64,000 bases of DNA from Moniliophthora roreri (taxonomy: Eukaryota; Basidiomycota; Agaricomycetes; Agaricales; Marasmiaceae). The stretch is from positions 62,001 through 126,000 of the forward strand of contig LATX02000176.1 in the NCBI GenBank assembly GCA_001466705.2. The letters are read 5' to 3'. Positions 22,476-35,439 of the stretch are shown here, piece after piece. Position numbers and translations under genes: made by a program. The notes beneath the pieces were generated by a model. That model saw nothing but the letters and a program-made list of their open reading frames with translations. It ran no database searches and was not told where the DNA came from. Each line of letters starts with the position of its first letter. The stretch's first letter is position 1.

Positions 22476-25400
22476 ATAGAATAATTTACAATAAGTTTAG
22501 AGCAAATATTGCCCAGAAGAATATATTAGTTTTTAGCAATATTTTTCAAATATTTTAGTAATCTCCAAAAGGACCTTTTGTCCATAGTGAGTTCACAAAG
22601 GGATAGACTAGAAACACTGATAAATTTGACCTTCAGCTCAGACTGGGTTACTAGACAGACTGATCTCTGTGTCTCTGAGATATCCAGTGATGTTCAGAAG
22701 ATACAATTTAGTGTAAATCATATATTTAAACCTAGTTAAATACATGTGAATGACTAGAACACTGAGAGAAGCTCAAGAGCTTGACTCAATGCCTGGAGTT
22801 TCAGGTAACCAAGTGTGACAGAACCTCTGGCCAAGTGACTCCAGCTGAGAGCTTTTGACTTTTAGCCCCATGCACATGATTACAGAAACACTAATATGGC
22901 AAACCTAGAAAAGACCCAATTTTGTTTGATTTACATTACTTTTGGATCAGAACACTTTAATATGACACAAGATAATGGGTAATAAGGACTAGAGTGAGCC
23001 CAGTCTGCTAGTCATTGCCTTAGAGAAGCTATAATGCATTGGAAAGTACAAAGAGCTGTATGATATGTTATACAAAGGTGTCTAAGCTGTACTTTCTGAC
23101 TTATCTATGTATCAGATTCAAAGTGGATCACTCCTGAAACCTGTAGGGAACCTAATGATGACCAAATGAACACATTGGCTAGTTAACTGAGCTCTCAAAA
23201 GTGCTATCAATGGGATTTTACTTTTATTTTAACTTTCTATGACATCTGCAAAGTGCAACATGCAGTCAAACAGTACAGAGGTACTTAGAAGAGACATTAA
23301 AACAGAAAGACAACTCAGAGTAGAAATGATCAGAGAATGATTATTCTCTGAAGTCAATATGCAGATCAAAGTCAAAGCAGATGATCTCTTAATAAAGAGC
23401 TTGAGAGTGGCAAAGACATACAAAATAACCTAACTAGGTATGAAGCAACCTCAGAAGGAAGGAAACCACTTCTGAAGAGACAGCCACTACCTACAGACCT
23501 ATACATTGAGACATACAATAAAGCTTTAATGCATAAGGAGTCCTAAATAAGACCAAGAATGCATTGTTGAAGGAGATAGAAACAGTAACAGCATGTTCTG
23601 ACCTTGGAAACTTTGGCATCTAGGCTTCTGCTGACATGCAGATGCTAGAAAGGGAAATGCTGTAAGAAAATGGGATGGATACACCCATCTACTTATAGAT
23701 ACCTGACTTAGAAAAGAGAAAATACAAATTATAGAGTCCAGACCACTTGGAGAAGTAGATACCTGCATGGATATGGTTAGATACCCTAGTGGCCAGACTC
23801 TGTGACATCTGAATATTCCCTCTTTTAGCATCTCAGTCACACATTTATTGTTTCCTCAATTATCAGACATTATTTCTAATTTTCTGTAGATATATTCCNT
23901 GATGTTCAGAAGATACAATTTAGTGTAAATCATATATTTAAACCTAGTTAAATACATGTGAATGACTAGAACACTGAGAGAAGCTCAAGAGCTTGACTCA
24001 ATGCCTGGAGTTTCAGGTAACCAAGTGTGACAGAACCTCTGGCCAAGTGACTCCAGCTGAGAGCTTTTGACTTTTAGCCCCATGCACATGATTACAGAAA
24101 CACTAATATGGCAAACCTAGAAAAGACCCAATTTTGTTTGATTTACATTACTTTTGGATCAGAACACTTTAATATGACACAAGATAATGGGTAATAAGGA
24201 CTAGAGTGAGCCCAGTCTGCTAGTCATTGCCTTAGAGAAGCTATAATGCATTGGAAAGTACAAAGAGCTGTATGATATGTTATACAAAGGTGTCTAAGCT
24301 GTACTTTCTGACTTATCTATGTATCAGATTCAAAGTGGATCACTCCTGAAACCTGTAGGGAACCTAATGATGACCAAATGAACACATTGGCTAGTTAACT
24401 GAGCTCTCAAAAGTGCTATCAATGGGATTTTACTTTTATTTTAACTTTCTATGACATCTGCAAAGTGCAACATGCAGTCAAACAGTACAGAGGTACTTAG
24501 AAGAGACATTAAAACAGAAAGACAACTCAGAGTAGAAATGATCAGAGAATGATTATTCTCTGAAGTCAATATGCAGATCAAAGTCAAAGCAGATGATCTC
24601 TTAATAAAGAGCTTGAGAGTGGCAAAGACATACAAAATAACCTAACTAGGTATGAAGCAACCTCAGAAGGAAGGAAACCACTTCTGAAGAGACAGCCACT
24701 ACCTACAGACCTATACATTGAGACATACAATAAAGCTTTAATGCATAAGGAGTCCTAAATAAGACCAAGAATGCATTGTTGAAGGAGATAGAAACAGTAA
24801 CAGCATGTTCTGACCTTGGAAACTTTGGCATCTAGGCTTCTGCTGACATGCAGATGCTAGAAAGGGAAATGCTGTAAGAAAATGGGATGGATACACCCAT
24901 CTACTTATAGATACCTGACTTAGAAAAGAGAAAATACAAATTATAGAGTCCAGACCACTTGGAGAAGTAGATACCTGCATGGATATGGTTAGATACCCTA
25001 GTGGCCAGACTCTGTGACATCTGAATATTCCCTCTTTTAGCATCTCAGTCACACATTTATTGTTTCCTCAATTATCAGACATTATTTCTAATTTTCTGTA
25101 GATATATTCCATGGGCCATATATAAGGACAGCTAGATTTTTATATATACTCAAGTAACTCTGCCCCCTCTGATTGTGAATACATAAAGAGCTTGTTTGGT
25201 GTATAATTTTGTGTGCCATTCCAGTTTTGCTTCCTCACTTCAGGCTCTGGAGATTGGTTCTGAGTGACTTCAGAGAGATAGAAATCTGATAATGAACTTG
25301 CATCATAAGAGACAAAGAGTAACATCTTTAGTGCATTTGGCACTTTTCTAAGAGACAATTTACACCAAGAAGGAGCCTTGGGCACTTAGAGTGTGGCCTG

Positions 25401-25848
25401 TGTGTGTATCAGGTTGTGACACACTTAGAGTCTTAGCAAGAGGTGTGTCTGTGCTAAACTCTTAATTGGTCTAGGACCTTTTCCAGTATGCTGTATGCTG
25501 TAGTTGTCTTAAAGAAGTCTTGAACTCTGTAGGGTCAGACTATATTGGCTATTAAGTCTTTGTACAGGACTGTAGCTCTTGTGTTTGTGCATTGTACACT
25601 GTGTTCTTGTGTGTGTGTTTGTGTGTTTGGAATTAAAACCTTTTAAAACCCATATATACTCCTCTGGAGGTGAACACTTTGAAGTGGATTACTTCAATAA
25701 GAGAGAATCAACCTAGCCAAGAGTTTTGTTGGCATTCTAAGTGTGGCAACTCTGATCATGTCGATCCACACTTGCACAACAACCTGAGTTAGACTTTTGA
25801 AGGATATCTTTTGGATAGTTTTCCACTAGTCTTATCTTAGACAAATTA
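22476..25848 (-). repeat. Dispersed repeat R1, copy a
   Basis: Non-coding AT-rich sequence, reverse-oriented relative to R1 copies at 32968-33466 and 50769-54675, sharing long blocks (for example the TTATTAAGAGATC and CAATGACTAGCAGACTGGG regions). Its + strand contains a false duplication around the N at 23899. No open frame of note and no terminal inverted repeat was found, so the class is unknown. Confidence 0.7.
22688..25110. repeat. 1211-bp direct duplication across an N gap
   Basis: 22688-23898 and 23900-25110 appear identical and are separated only by one N (23899). This looks like two overlapping contig ends placed side by side, not a biological tandem repeat. Confidence 0.85.
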
Positions 25849-27598
25849 GTGAGATAATGGTAAGACACATCAACACCTCATTTATTCATTTTGGAGACCC
25901 TACAATACTGCATTAGCAAACCAAAGACAGGAAAGACCATAAATATACCTTAGCATTACTTCAAAATCAGCAATCTTCTCATTGATGTTCATAGGAAAAC
26001 AATCTTTAAGTTCCAGACTCTCCGGAGGACCCCAGAGACAACTGATTGTCTTCTCCTGCAGGCTGCACATCATATCAATCACAAAGCCAAAGACATGGAT
26101 ATTATGGTTTGTCATGGGTTGTTATAGCCTAGAAAGCAACTTAATAATAAAGAATGTTTGATAGTTAGGAATATTGCTCACTAACTTGTTAAATGGGCCC
26201 AACACATGCTTGAGAGTTGTCTGGTACTTCTCTTCCTCCTTCAGGTACCTTATATGGTCTGCATGTGTGGTCATGTACCAGTCAATGTACCAGTGCATGG
26301 CATTGTGGATGTTTACTGAATTGGATAGAATATCCTCACTGACAGTGCCATCCTCATCTCCCAGCTCTAACTGTACAAGCTGATTCTGCACTTCCTCATG
26401 ATATGGGTTGTGCATCATGGCATTGTACTGCAAAGCCAGTACTGTGAAACCATTAATCAGAAATAGAAAGAGAATCATAGAAGCAGAGAACTCACTGTCA
26501 GGATCCTTAGGATGCTCTCTTGAGTACTAGGCCTGATATGCATTGAATGGGTTAACAACATGGGCAGATTTCATATCACCATCAAGATACTCCCTGCATC
26601 AAGTGNTGTGTTTGTGTGTTTGGAATTAAAACCTTTTAAAACCCATATATACTCCTCTGGAGGTGAACACTTTGAAGTGGATTACTTCAATAAGAGAGAA
26701 TCAACCTAGCCAAGAGTTTTGTTGGCATTCTAAGTGTGGCAACTCTGATCATGTCGATCCACACTTGCACAACAACCTGAGTTAGACTTTTGAAGGATAT
26801 CTTTTGGATAGTTTTCCACTAGTCTTATCTTAGACAAATTAGTGAGATAATGGTAAGACACATCAACACCTCATTTATTCATTTTGGAGACCCTACAATA
26901 CTGCATTAGCAAACCAAAGACAGGAAAGACCATAAATATACCTTAGCATTACTTCAAAATCAGCAATCTTCTCATTGATGTTCATAGGAAAACAATCTTT
27001 AAGTTCCAGACTCTCCGGAGGACCCCAGAGACAACTGATTGTCTTCTCCTGCAGGCTGCACATCATATCAATCACAAAGCCAAAGACATGGATATTATGG
27101 TTTGTCATGGGTTGTTATAGCCTAGAAAGCAACTTAATAATAAAGAATGTTTGATAGTTAGGAATATTGCTCACTAACTTGTTAAATGGGCCCAACACAT
27201 GCTTGAGAGTTGTCTGGTACTTCTCTTCCTCCTTCAGGTACCTTATATGGTCTGCATGTGTGGTCATGTACCAGTCAATGTACCAGTGCATGGCATTGTG
27301 GATGTTTACTGAATTGGATAGAATATCCTCACTGACAGTGCCATCCTCATCTCCCAGCTCTAACTGTACAAGCTGATTCTGCACTTCCTCATGATATGGG
27401 TTGTGCATCATGGCATTGTACTGCAAAGCCAGTACTGTGAAACCATTAATCAGAAATAGAAAGAGAATCATAGAAGCAGAGAACTCACTGTCAGGATCCT
27501 TAGGATGCTCTCTTGAGTACTAGGCCTGATATGCATTGAATGGGTTAACAACATGGGCAGATTTCATATCACCATCAAGATACTCCCTGCATCAAGTG
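25614..27598. repeat. 992-bp direct duplication across an N gap
   Basis: 25614-26605 recurs at 26607-27598 around the N at 26606, carrying the same exon sequences twice. Probable unmerged contig overlap. Confidence 0.85.
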
Positions 27599-28512
27599 AG
27601 AGAAACACTGTTGCCTTAAGAGATTTGGAGAAGATTCTGCTCAAACTCCTGCTTCAACTCATTAAGCATTTCTTTGGCCTTGTCTGAAAGCAGACCACAC
27701 CCTTTAACTGAAGTGTCATCCTCCTCATTCCCATCATCTAGAGGAGATTCCTGCTGTGTGGATTGGTCTGTGCATATTGCTGGACCTACACCTTTTCTCC
27801 ACACTGTGTTATGGGAGCTGGTCTTGGAAGCTTTGTTGGGAGCTTTCAGTTTTGGTGGCTTATAAATGTCAGGCTCCAAATCAGAATCAGAGCTATTGGG
27901 GTCCAATCCTTTCCATTGTTGAATATAGGCTATCTTTTTCTTCCTCTCTTTCTCTGACACAGAGAAGTCAGACCCTGAATCTTCTTCCTGAGAAGGTAAG
28001 GGTGGAGTCCTTGGAGGCAGTGATGATGGAGGCAGTGAAGAAGGAGGGGCAATATCTTTGGGAGGACTATTGCTCAGAGGTGAAGGTGTCTGACAATTCA
28101 CCACTGCACACTTTGACTTTGGACACACAGGTGTGAAGAAATAGGCCAGAGTGGTAGAGATAGAGGAACCAATACTTGAGGGCACCAGTGAGGATGAAGG
28201 AGGGGGAAATGTGATGTCAATTCCATTATCATCTGATGGGCTGAGGAGAAAATCATCCTGCTGTTGAGGAGGAGACATGTCCAGAGAACCCAGTTTTGTC
28301 TTGCCTTTGCCCTTCTGGCAGATGGGTGGGGGTGACACATCAAGGGAAATAGGCTGGCCAGGTTCAGCATCCTCATCATCAACTAAGCCATCAAGGTTTA
28401 ACAACGGGATCTTCAGAGCAGATAATAGGTGCTGGCAAGAGAGTAAAAACAACCACAGAACAGACTTACCTCTATCTGCTGCATTCACTTCAACAGTCTT
28501 GGTTGTGTCCAA
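25900..28512 (-). pseudogene. Multi-exon hypothetical gene, decayed
   Basis: The 5' part (28512-27616) is a 298-codon frame rich in Pro/Ser/Asp with acidic runs; a GTAAGT donor near 28469 suggests an intron inside its start. Next, NPFNAYQA-stop-YSREHPKDPD joins LALQYNAMMHNPYHEEVQNQ across a 53-nt GTGAGT...TTTCACAG intron (best seen at 27490-27440). A further block is HNIHVFGFVIDMMC, CFPMNINEKIADFEVMLRY. TAG after YQA stands at a likely Trp codon, and a TAA precedes the last block. Its 3' half is present twice because of the gap artefact. I do not recognise the family. Confidence 0.5.
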
Positions 28513-28569
28513 ATGCCCTGCTCAACCTGTTCAGGCTCTTCAGGCACTGTATGGAGAGGGGCCTAAATA

Positions 28570-29770
28570 ACTGCATTCAGCACAAACACTTGGATGCAAT
28601 ACACAACATGTACATGAGCAGCCTTTCTTGGTTTCCTTGGCTGAAATGGCAACACCATGCTCAGTGACTGCTCACAGTAATGGCCAGATGAATGCATTTG
28701 TACACAAGAGGCTCTTGTTTTGACCTTTGGCTGCATATCTTTTTATACTCTTTCATACACCTTTTTTATCACTGTTCAGCATTGGGTGTGGAAGCAGATG
28801 TACTAGTCTAGCCAATTGTTTCTACCATTAAATGTTATAGTAAATAAGGCAATCTATCTTCCTCACTAGCCTTACAAAGCAAGCAGTATGGCTAAACCAT
28901 GGGTATCACTATAGATTGGTGTAATAATCAAGTGCCTTGGTGTTGAGACAGAACAGAGACGTATAGTGCAGTGGAGTGTGCTCAACTCACATTTGTACAA
29001 GAGCTTGCTAGAACCTTGAGGGTTGTAGAGGTGCAATGTGCAGAGTAGTCAATATAAATTGAACTGAGGAATGTAGCTACATACATACTTGCTTTTATAC
29101 TACTCTAGTGGATAAGTTCTGTGGATAAACAGTGAAACCTGGTAAGCTATGGATGTAAGCTACTGAATACTTGTGAGACAAAGTATCCAAGAATAATGTG
29201 TCTTGGAGAGACACAATACAATTGTCTGACAGAGGAAGAAGCTATACATGTGTTCTACATGAGTTCTACTGTATTGTGCATGAGGCTACAATACTCCTAC
29301 TGGATGAGGGAGCACTCCTATGACTATAGTGCAAGCTCCAGAGAAGCTCAGGAACGTACTTTGTAAGTTCCATAGTTGATCACAGATGCAAGTAATACAA
29401 TAACTAATGTGCCTAGTTTAGTATAGTACAGGTACAGTGCTTCAACACTTGAAACTTACATGGACTCTCTGAATTTTATGGTCACCTTTCAACTCTATGT
29501 GAATTTCACATGATGTTGGGAAGCAGGTACTTAGAATTGCCTAAAAGGTCTTCAGTCTAGTCAAAATCCAAGTTGAGAGAACATACCATGAGTGGTAAGA
29601 GTACCACAGTGGCACTCTCCAGACCCAACTTGAGGGGAATGGTGATAGTAAGAGAACAAGATGCAAAACCTGAGTCTGGGAGCAGCCAGTAAATAAAAAA
29701 CATGTCTCACTGCAAAAAGTCATGTGACTGTGTCAAGTGCTAAATACCTTAGCATGTGTGGAAGACAGCT
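28570..29770. other. No feature recognised
   Basis: About 1.2 kb of AT-rich sequence with no convincing frame, repeat edge or RNA gene. Confidence 0.5.
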
Positions 29771-29775
29771 ATAGC

Positions 29776-30244
29776 TGTTACATTACTTGCGCAGCAATGA
29801 CAACTACTCAACACTACAATGACATAGTGGCACTAAGTTCAAAAGTCAAGTTCAAGTTTGCTAGCAGAGCTAGGTTGAGAAGTTTGGTCATTGGCTTGCA
29901 AGATACAAGGTGGATTAACCAGGTCAAGCTGGAGAGCTATGACCTTATCTGTAACTACCTTTATACATCCTTTGTCTCTACTCATTTGTACTAAGTAGAA
30001 TGTCTCGGAATGTAATGGAATAAAAGGTGACTAAAGAAAAGAACTCAAAAGAAACAAAGAGAAGGAAGTGAAGTTATCATGATGTCATAAATGGAATGAG
30101 ATAGAAAGAAATGGAAATAAGCTAAAAAGGGAACTGGGAAAGTGAAGATGTCCAGATGTCAATGGGAAGCATATGATGGATTGTTCAGTGCTTAAATAAT
30201 AAAAAAAGGAAAATAAAGTCTATGAGGGTTGAAAAACTGTAACA
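29776..30244 (-). repeat. Solo LTR of family A (469 bp)
   Basis: TGTTAC...GTAACA ends and internal similarity to the other A-family LTRs in - orientation. It is flanked on both sides by ATAGC (29771-29775 and 30245-30249), a perfect 5-bp target duplication, with no internal element left. Confidence 0.9.
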
Positions 30245-30431
30245 ATAGCACTAGAGCACTTACTCCTTCAGACCTTAAAAAATATAATATTGTAGATTAA
30301 AAGGCTTTTTTTCTACATGTTGTATAGAATATTATCTAAAGATTACATATGGTTTGAAATAGTCAGTGTAATACATAAATCTGTAGATTGTGGCCAAAAA
30401 AAAAATACAAAAAAAAAGTACAGAGTCAGTT

Positions 30432-31499
30432 TCATGAAGAGGTTGTTGGTAGAGATGATAAGTGTATAGATGGAAACAGTAGTATTGGCAGTGGAGCTGA
30501 CAATGTTTGTACAGGTAGAGGGGAGGCTAATGATGATTGTGCTGGCAGTGGGGCTGACATTTGTGTAGGTGGTGGTGCTGACAATGTTTCTGCAGATGGA
30601 GATAACAATTGTGCTGGGTTTGGGGCTGACAATGGTGTTGGGAGTAGCATTGACAATGTTTCTGCTGGTGGTGGTGCAACTGAATATTCTACTGGTGATG
30701 GTGCTAGTAATGCTCATGCATGTGAGTCTGACAATTCTTGTAGTGGCAGTGCTGATGATATTGCAGGGAGGTGAGCAGATGTTGGCAGAGAAGCTCTTGA
30801 CAATGAAGCAGATGACAGAATTGCATGTATGTTTGAATTGAGAGCTTCAAATGATGCTCCTTCCTCAGGTGGTGGTGAGAACTGACTGTCTACCTGCTTT
30901 CAAATCACTTTTATCTGTTGGCTCCCCAATTTCACATCCTCATGTTCCTTCTAGACAAGAATGAGATTATCCACATGGAGCCAGAACTCCTTATCTTGAA
31001 TGGTCTCACCCCAGAGTTGTGTTTCCCCATCCCATGAGGCAGGCTTCACCACTCTGACAATCATCACACTATGATGAGGTTGGTCATCACTGAAAGGATA
31101 TTAGTAACCTACTTGATGCACAAAATAGCCACCAGTTTCATCCAGTGCCATGATCATCATCAGCCCTTGTTTGGAAGTCAGTTTGGGATGTATCATAGAA
31201 GGCTGGTGATATGCATAACTTTCACTTTTATGTTTACATGCAAATAGAGAATATTTTGCACTTTTGTGGTTGAAAATGAAATATACAAGGGAATTGAGGA
31301 CTAGTGTGAGCCCTGAGCAGCTGGTCAAAGCAAGTAGTAGAGAAGGGATACAAAATATTAGCAGAGTAATAATTGATGGTAGGCCATATGGGGGTACCTG
31401 ACTACTGCTAATAGAAAATAAACAGTAAATCTGAACACAGAGGAGCATCTCAAAACCTGTAGAGAATAGCACCACATCATACTTCTCTATTGAAAGCAT
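30432..31499 (-). pseudogene. Decayed hypothetical gene with Pro-rich repeat tail
   Basis: One - strand frame holds LTSKQGLMMIMALDETGGYF, then SVMIVRVVKPASWDGETQLW, KEFWLHVDNLILV, KEHEDVKLGSQQIKVI and FSPPPEEGASFEAL, ending in a repeated Pro/Ala/Ser segment (SAPLPAQ, SAPPPTQM, about 30450-30700). It has TAA, TAG (likely Trp) and two TGA stops, one at a plausible Arg. No recognised domain. Confidence 0.45.
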
Positions 31500-31690
31500 A
31501 CCAAAGGGAATATTTTTGCTTTTAACAATATTTTTGATCTATGCCCAACTTGAAGAAAGAATAAAAGCATTCAATAATATACCAATGAGAATATTACCAA
31601 GAAATAGATATAAAACAGAGAATGACAAATTATCAGTAGGGGATACTCAAGATACTGATATTAAATTAGATGAATGAAATAGATGATTGG

Positions 31691-31964
31691 TTACTGGAAG
31701 GGTGCCTGTATCACAGAAAAGCAGAAGACAAAGCTATATGATGAGAAAACAGTATGGCTGAGCTTACATGTATGCTTTAGACAGGAAAATAGAGGCATAT
31801 TACATGTCCACAGAGCAGATGACAGTAGAAGGAGAAGGAAGGAACTGTGCAGAGTGGCATGGAAGTATAATATTTGCAAATGGGGTCAGAAGGAGAGCCA
31901 TTTGACAGAGAATTGCAAACAATTGGTGTCAGAAGACTACCCAATTGTTATTGAGAAAGAATAA
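31691..31964 (+). pseudogene. Possible gag-like zinc-knuckle fragment
   Basis: A short open frame ends with ICKWGQKESHLTENC, which has exact CX2CX4HX4C spacing except that the second Cys is Gly. This could be a dying zinc knuckle of another retroelement. No other domain supports it. Confidence 0.25.
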
Positions 31965-31989
31965 AAGAGTTTATGGCTATAAAGCCTGA

Positions 31990-32967
31990 CAATAATCAGA
32001 CACTGTGACAGAGAAATTACCAAACACAGCTCAGTTTATATAATATTTAGCATCTGACTTGGTTTTAGTTTATGTGTGACAGATATATTAGATTATTTTA
32101 TGTTGTAGGTGGAAGGCAGGAGAGATACTCCCCACCAATTACCAGAGTGTATGAGGTTGTTGTTCAGGCAGAAGAGCTACTGGTAATCAGTATTTTTCAA
32201 CCACTTCAGGCTCTAGCTTATTTAGTTATGCAAGAGGCACAGGCTAGTTGAGACCTGAGATTGTATTCCAAACCAGAGATCTAAATAAAAGCTAGTTTTT
32301 AATGCAAGAGGCATGTTTTCTAATAAGAGGAACATTGTATCAGTCTACTAAGAGGGTAGCTGACATATATCAGTATAGTCTGGTGTCTTGATGTGAATCA
32401 GAGAGGGTTTCAGACTAGCAGTATCTAGAAGATTTGTCCTCTTGAGAATTGTTGCAGAACATAGCTGAAAGGGCTATATTCAGGTACCAGAGGTACCTTT
32501 ATTCTCACTTAGAAGAAGATTGTTCTTTGAGCAGTTTCTGGTCAAACCTTATACCAGTTTTGCTTTTGAAGTGATTAATAAAACTACATACTAAGAAAAT
32601 ATTTAAATCAACACCAATCTCAATCTGAGAAGTTGTTTTGAAGGCAATCATCTCTGAACTACCAAGCAAGACACTGAGAATTATTCTTAATGTTGTGGTA
32701 ACAGTGAATCATGCTGAAGAGGCAGAAACTCTGTCTTCTATGAAGAACAGCTGCATGCTATTTTCACTCTAAAATGCACTCAATTTGGGACTCAGAAACA
32801 AAGAACTGCTACTAAACCCACACAAAACACACACTACAACTCACAATAGAGGCTTCTAAGAGTAATAAAGCACTGTACAGGTCTACTAGGAGACTGAGTC
32901 TGTTTCAACTCTTTCTGAGGTTGTGTTGCCTCTTGTTAAGTAATTTCATCTATTTGCACCATGTTAG
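31990..32967. other. No feature recognised
   Basis: AT-rich, stop-rich in all frames; nothing recognised. Confidence 0.45.
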
Positions 32968-33466
32968 AACTCTTTATTAAGAGATCATCTGCTTTGATTC
33001 TGACCTGTATATTTCAATGCCTGATTGTTCCTTTTCTTTCAAGTGGTCTCTCTGTTCTGATGTCTTCTCTAAGTACCTCTGTACTGTATGACTGCATGTT
33101 GCACTTTGCAGATGTTATAGAAAAGTGAATAAATTGAAAATTCCTATTGATAGTACTTTGAGAGAGCTCAGTTAACTAGCCAACATGTTCATATGGTTAT
33201 AGTTAGGTTCTCTACAGGTTTTGGGAGTGATCTGCTTCAGATCTGATACATAGATAAGTCAGAATGTACAGCTTAGACACCTCTGTATAGCGTATCATAT
33301 AGCTCTTTGTACTTTCTAATACACTGTAGCTTCTCTAAGGCAATGACTAGCAGACTGGGCTCACTCTAGTCCTTATTACCCATTATCTGACATCATATCA
33401 AAGTGTTCTGATTCAAAAGTAATGTAAATTGAATAAAATTGGGTCTTTTCTAGATTTGCCATATTA
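32968..33466 (+). repeat. Repeat R1, copy b (partial)
   Basis: From TCTTTATTAAGAGATC to GCCATATTA it matches the same interval of R1 copies a and c. It ends about 60 bp before the remnant of element D. Confidence 0.7.
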
Positions 33467-33528
33467 CCAAGATGCACAGTCACAAATATGTTCTCATAAC
33501 CATGTGATAGTCATGTGATGACTTCACT

Positions 33529-33960
33529 TCACTCCAACAGTGTATGTGTCCATGTAGGTGGAATCTTAATCATACTCAACTGCCTATCTTGGCATGGTTG
33601 ACATAATTTCACAAACCATTCTACATTATGCTCTAGCTCTGGCCACCAAAATCTCTTTTTAAGGAGTTGCTCAGTTGCAAACATTCCTTTATGACCCACA
33701 TATTCATGTGCTGCTGACATCATCCACATTCTTTTGTTGTTCAAAACTAACAGCTTATGCTGTCCCTCTATTTCTTCATTTCTTCTATACAGTTTGCCTT
33801 CTTTGTCCACAAAGAACCTCTGAGCCTGCTTCTTTATAAATTTTTCATAATCCTTGTCTAAATCTCTTTGTCTAATCCAATCCTCATCTGTCAGATAACT
33901 AATTATATCTGGCAAGGCTTCATCCAACTTTTTTCCTAGCATCATATGGTGAGACTCCAC
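33529..33960 (-). pseudogene. pol: Integrase zinc domain of element D
   Basis: AAHEYVGHKGMFATEQLLKK followed by FWWPELEHNV and LCQPCQ gives the H-H-C-C zinc-binding set of retroviral-type integrases. The catalytic core is missing beyond 33529. Confidence 0.85.
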
Positions 33961-33989
33961 ATAAGGATTCTGTTCCTGCCATTCAGTTG

Positions 33990-34990
33990 TTAATGCAGGT
34001 GGAAATATCTTGACCTGTATGAATGACTCATATATTGGCCTCCCAAAACCAAATTATTCATCCTTGTTTCTTCTGCTGCTGCCTCTAAATCCTGTGTAAA
34101 ACCTTCTACACACACTGCTCTCTCTAAATAATATCCTCCTCTGGTATCAATTTCTTCTCTGAAATCTTCAAAAGGATAAGGTGGATCAGTTTCATCCTCT
34201 CCCATCTTAAATTTCACAGGTTCTCCATCATCATTATCTAAATAATCTTCTTCATTTTCAGGTGGTCTAGATAAACCATCCAGTTCATGCTTAATTCCTT
34301 TTATATGCACTAATTCAAAGTGATATTTTCTGATAGCTTCTATCCAACAATTAATAGTTGCATTAGGGCCTGCTCTTGGATTGTCTAGTATTCTCTTAAT
34401 ATAACTAGCATCAGTTTCCACTATCAACTCTCTACAACCATATGTTGTATAATTGTAGCTTCTAAAGCCATCTTTAAGCCATACAGCTCCCTTTTGGGCT
34501 GTGAAAATCTTGCTTCTCTCTCATTCAGGCCTACTGATTCAAAATAGTTAAAATATTTTCTCTTTGAATTGTTCTCATCTAGTTGATACAAGTAGAAGCC
34601 TACTGCTTGCCACAAAGTATCAACTGCTAATATTAATGGTTTCCCATAATCTACTGGTTTCAAGCAAGGTGTATTCCTAATAGCTTCTTGCAGATTTCTA
34701 ACTGCTTGTTTCTCTTCTTCTTCCATTTGGAAAATTGCATTTGCTTCAGTTATTTTATTCAATGGACTTGTTATCTTTGCATGGTCTTTAATAAAAGTAT
34801 GCATCTGTACTGCTGTACCCAATAATGACTTTACATTTGTCTTTGATTCAGGAGTATTTGGATCCCAATCCAATACTACCTTTGCAAATTTCTCATTTAT
34901 CTCTTGACCCTCAGGTCCTACCTGAAAACCTAATACCACACCCCTCTCTGAACATATAAATGCTTTGGCCTGAAAATATTCCTTCAACAT
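33990..34990 (-). pseudogene. pol: RT thumb/connection and RNase H of element D
   Basis: Two overlapping frames joined by a frameshift near 34425. The first has GVVLGFQVGPEGQEIN, TNVKSLLGTAVQMHTFIKDH, LILAVDTLWQAVGFYLYQL (RNase H Asp) and FSQPKRELYGLKMALEA. The second has MIVETDASYIKRILDNP, WIEAIRKYHFELVHIKG and DGLSRPP, the RNase H C-terminus. Confidence 0.85.
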
Positions 34991-35090
34991 ATTTCAGCCT
35001 CTGCATCAATCTGTTCATATTATTCATATGCTCCCATACAAATTTTCTAATTTCTGAGTTCTCTGGTATGGTTTCATAACTTCCATCCTC

Positions 35091-35312
35091 TCATCTGTAC
35101 TGAGATGCTGGACCCCTTGCCAATACACCACCCACATATGGCATTGTAATCTCTAGTATCTCATCTCTAAATATATAACAAACATCATCATGAAATATTG
35201 GTACTAAATTAGTCCATCCCATTGGTAACTTTACCAATTGATGCAGTCCAAACAGTGCCTGAAATGTCATTAAATCTCTTGATTCGTCATCTATTAATCT
35301 CATCATATCCAA
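35091..35312 (-). pseudogene. pol: RT palm of element D with lost active site
   Basis: LMTFQALFGLHQLVKLPMGWTN and FHDDVCYIF are clear RT palm motifs, but the catalytic box reads PYVGGVLARGPASQY: both Asp residues of the expected Y-I/V-D-D are Gly. These A-to-G changes are not CpG deaminations. Confidence 0.8.
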
Positions 35313-35439
35313 CCCATATGTCTAAGAGTCCTATGTATGCTCTGCCTGAAAAATGACTTGCTACTTCAGCTGTTGCAGGCGGTACCTCTGAGTACTAAAT
35401 CATTACTTGGTTCAATGGCTTCCAAGCTATGCACTATTC

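Noticed and set aside
23229..25052. Repeated - strand frames of 64 and 104 codons in R1
   Set aside because: They are duplicated only because of the N-gap artefact and show no recognisable protein features.
22688..25110. Large tandem duplication as a biological event
   Set aside because: Only a single N separates apparently identical copies whose ends match, as for overlapping contigs.
30388..30774. + strand frame with GADN-type repeats
   Set aside because: It is the complement of a Pro-rich repeat that continues an upstream frame on the - strand; the - strand reading fits better.
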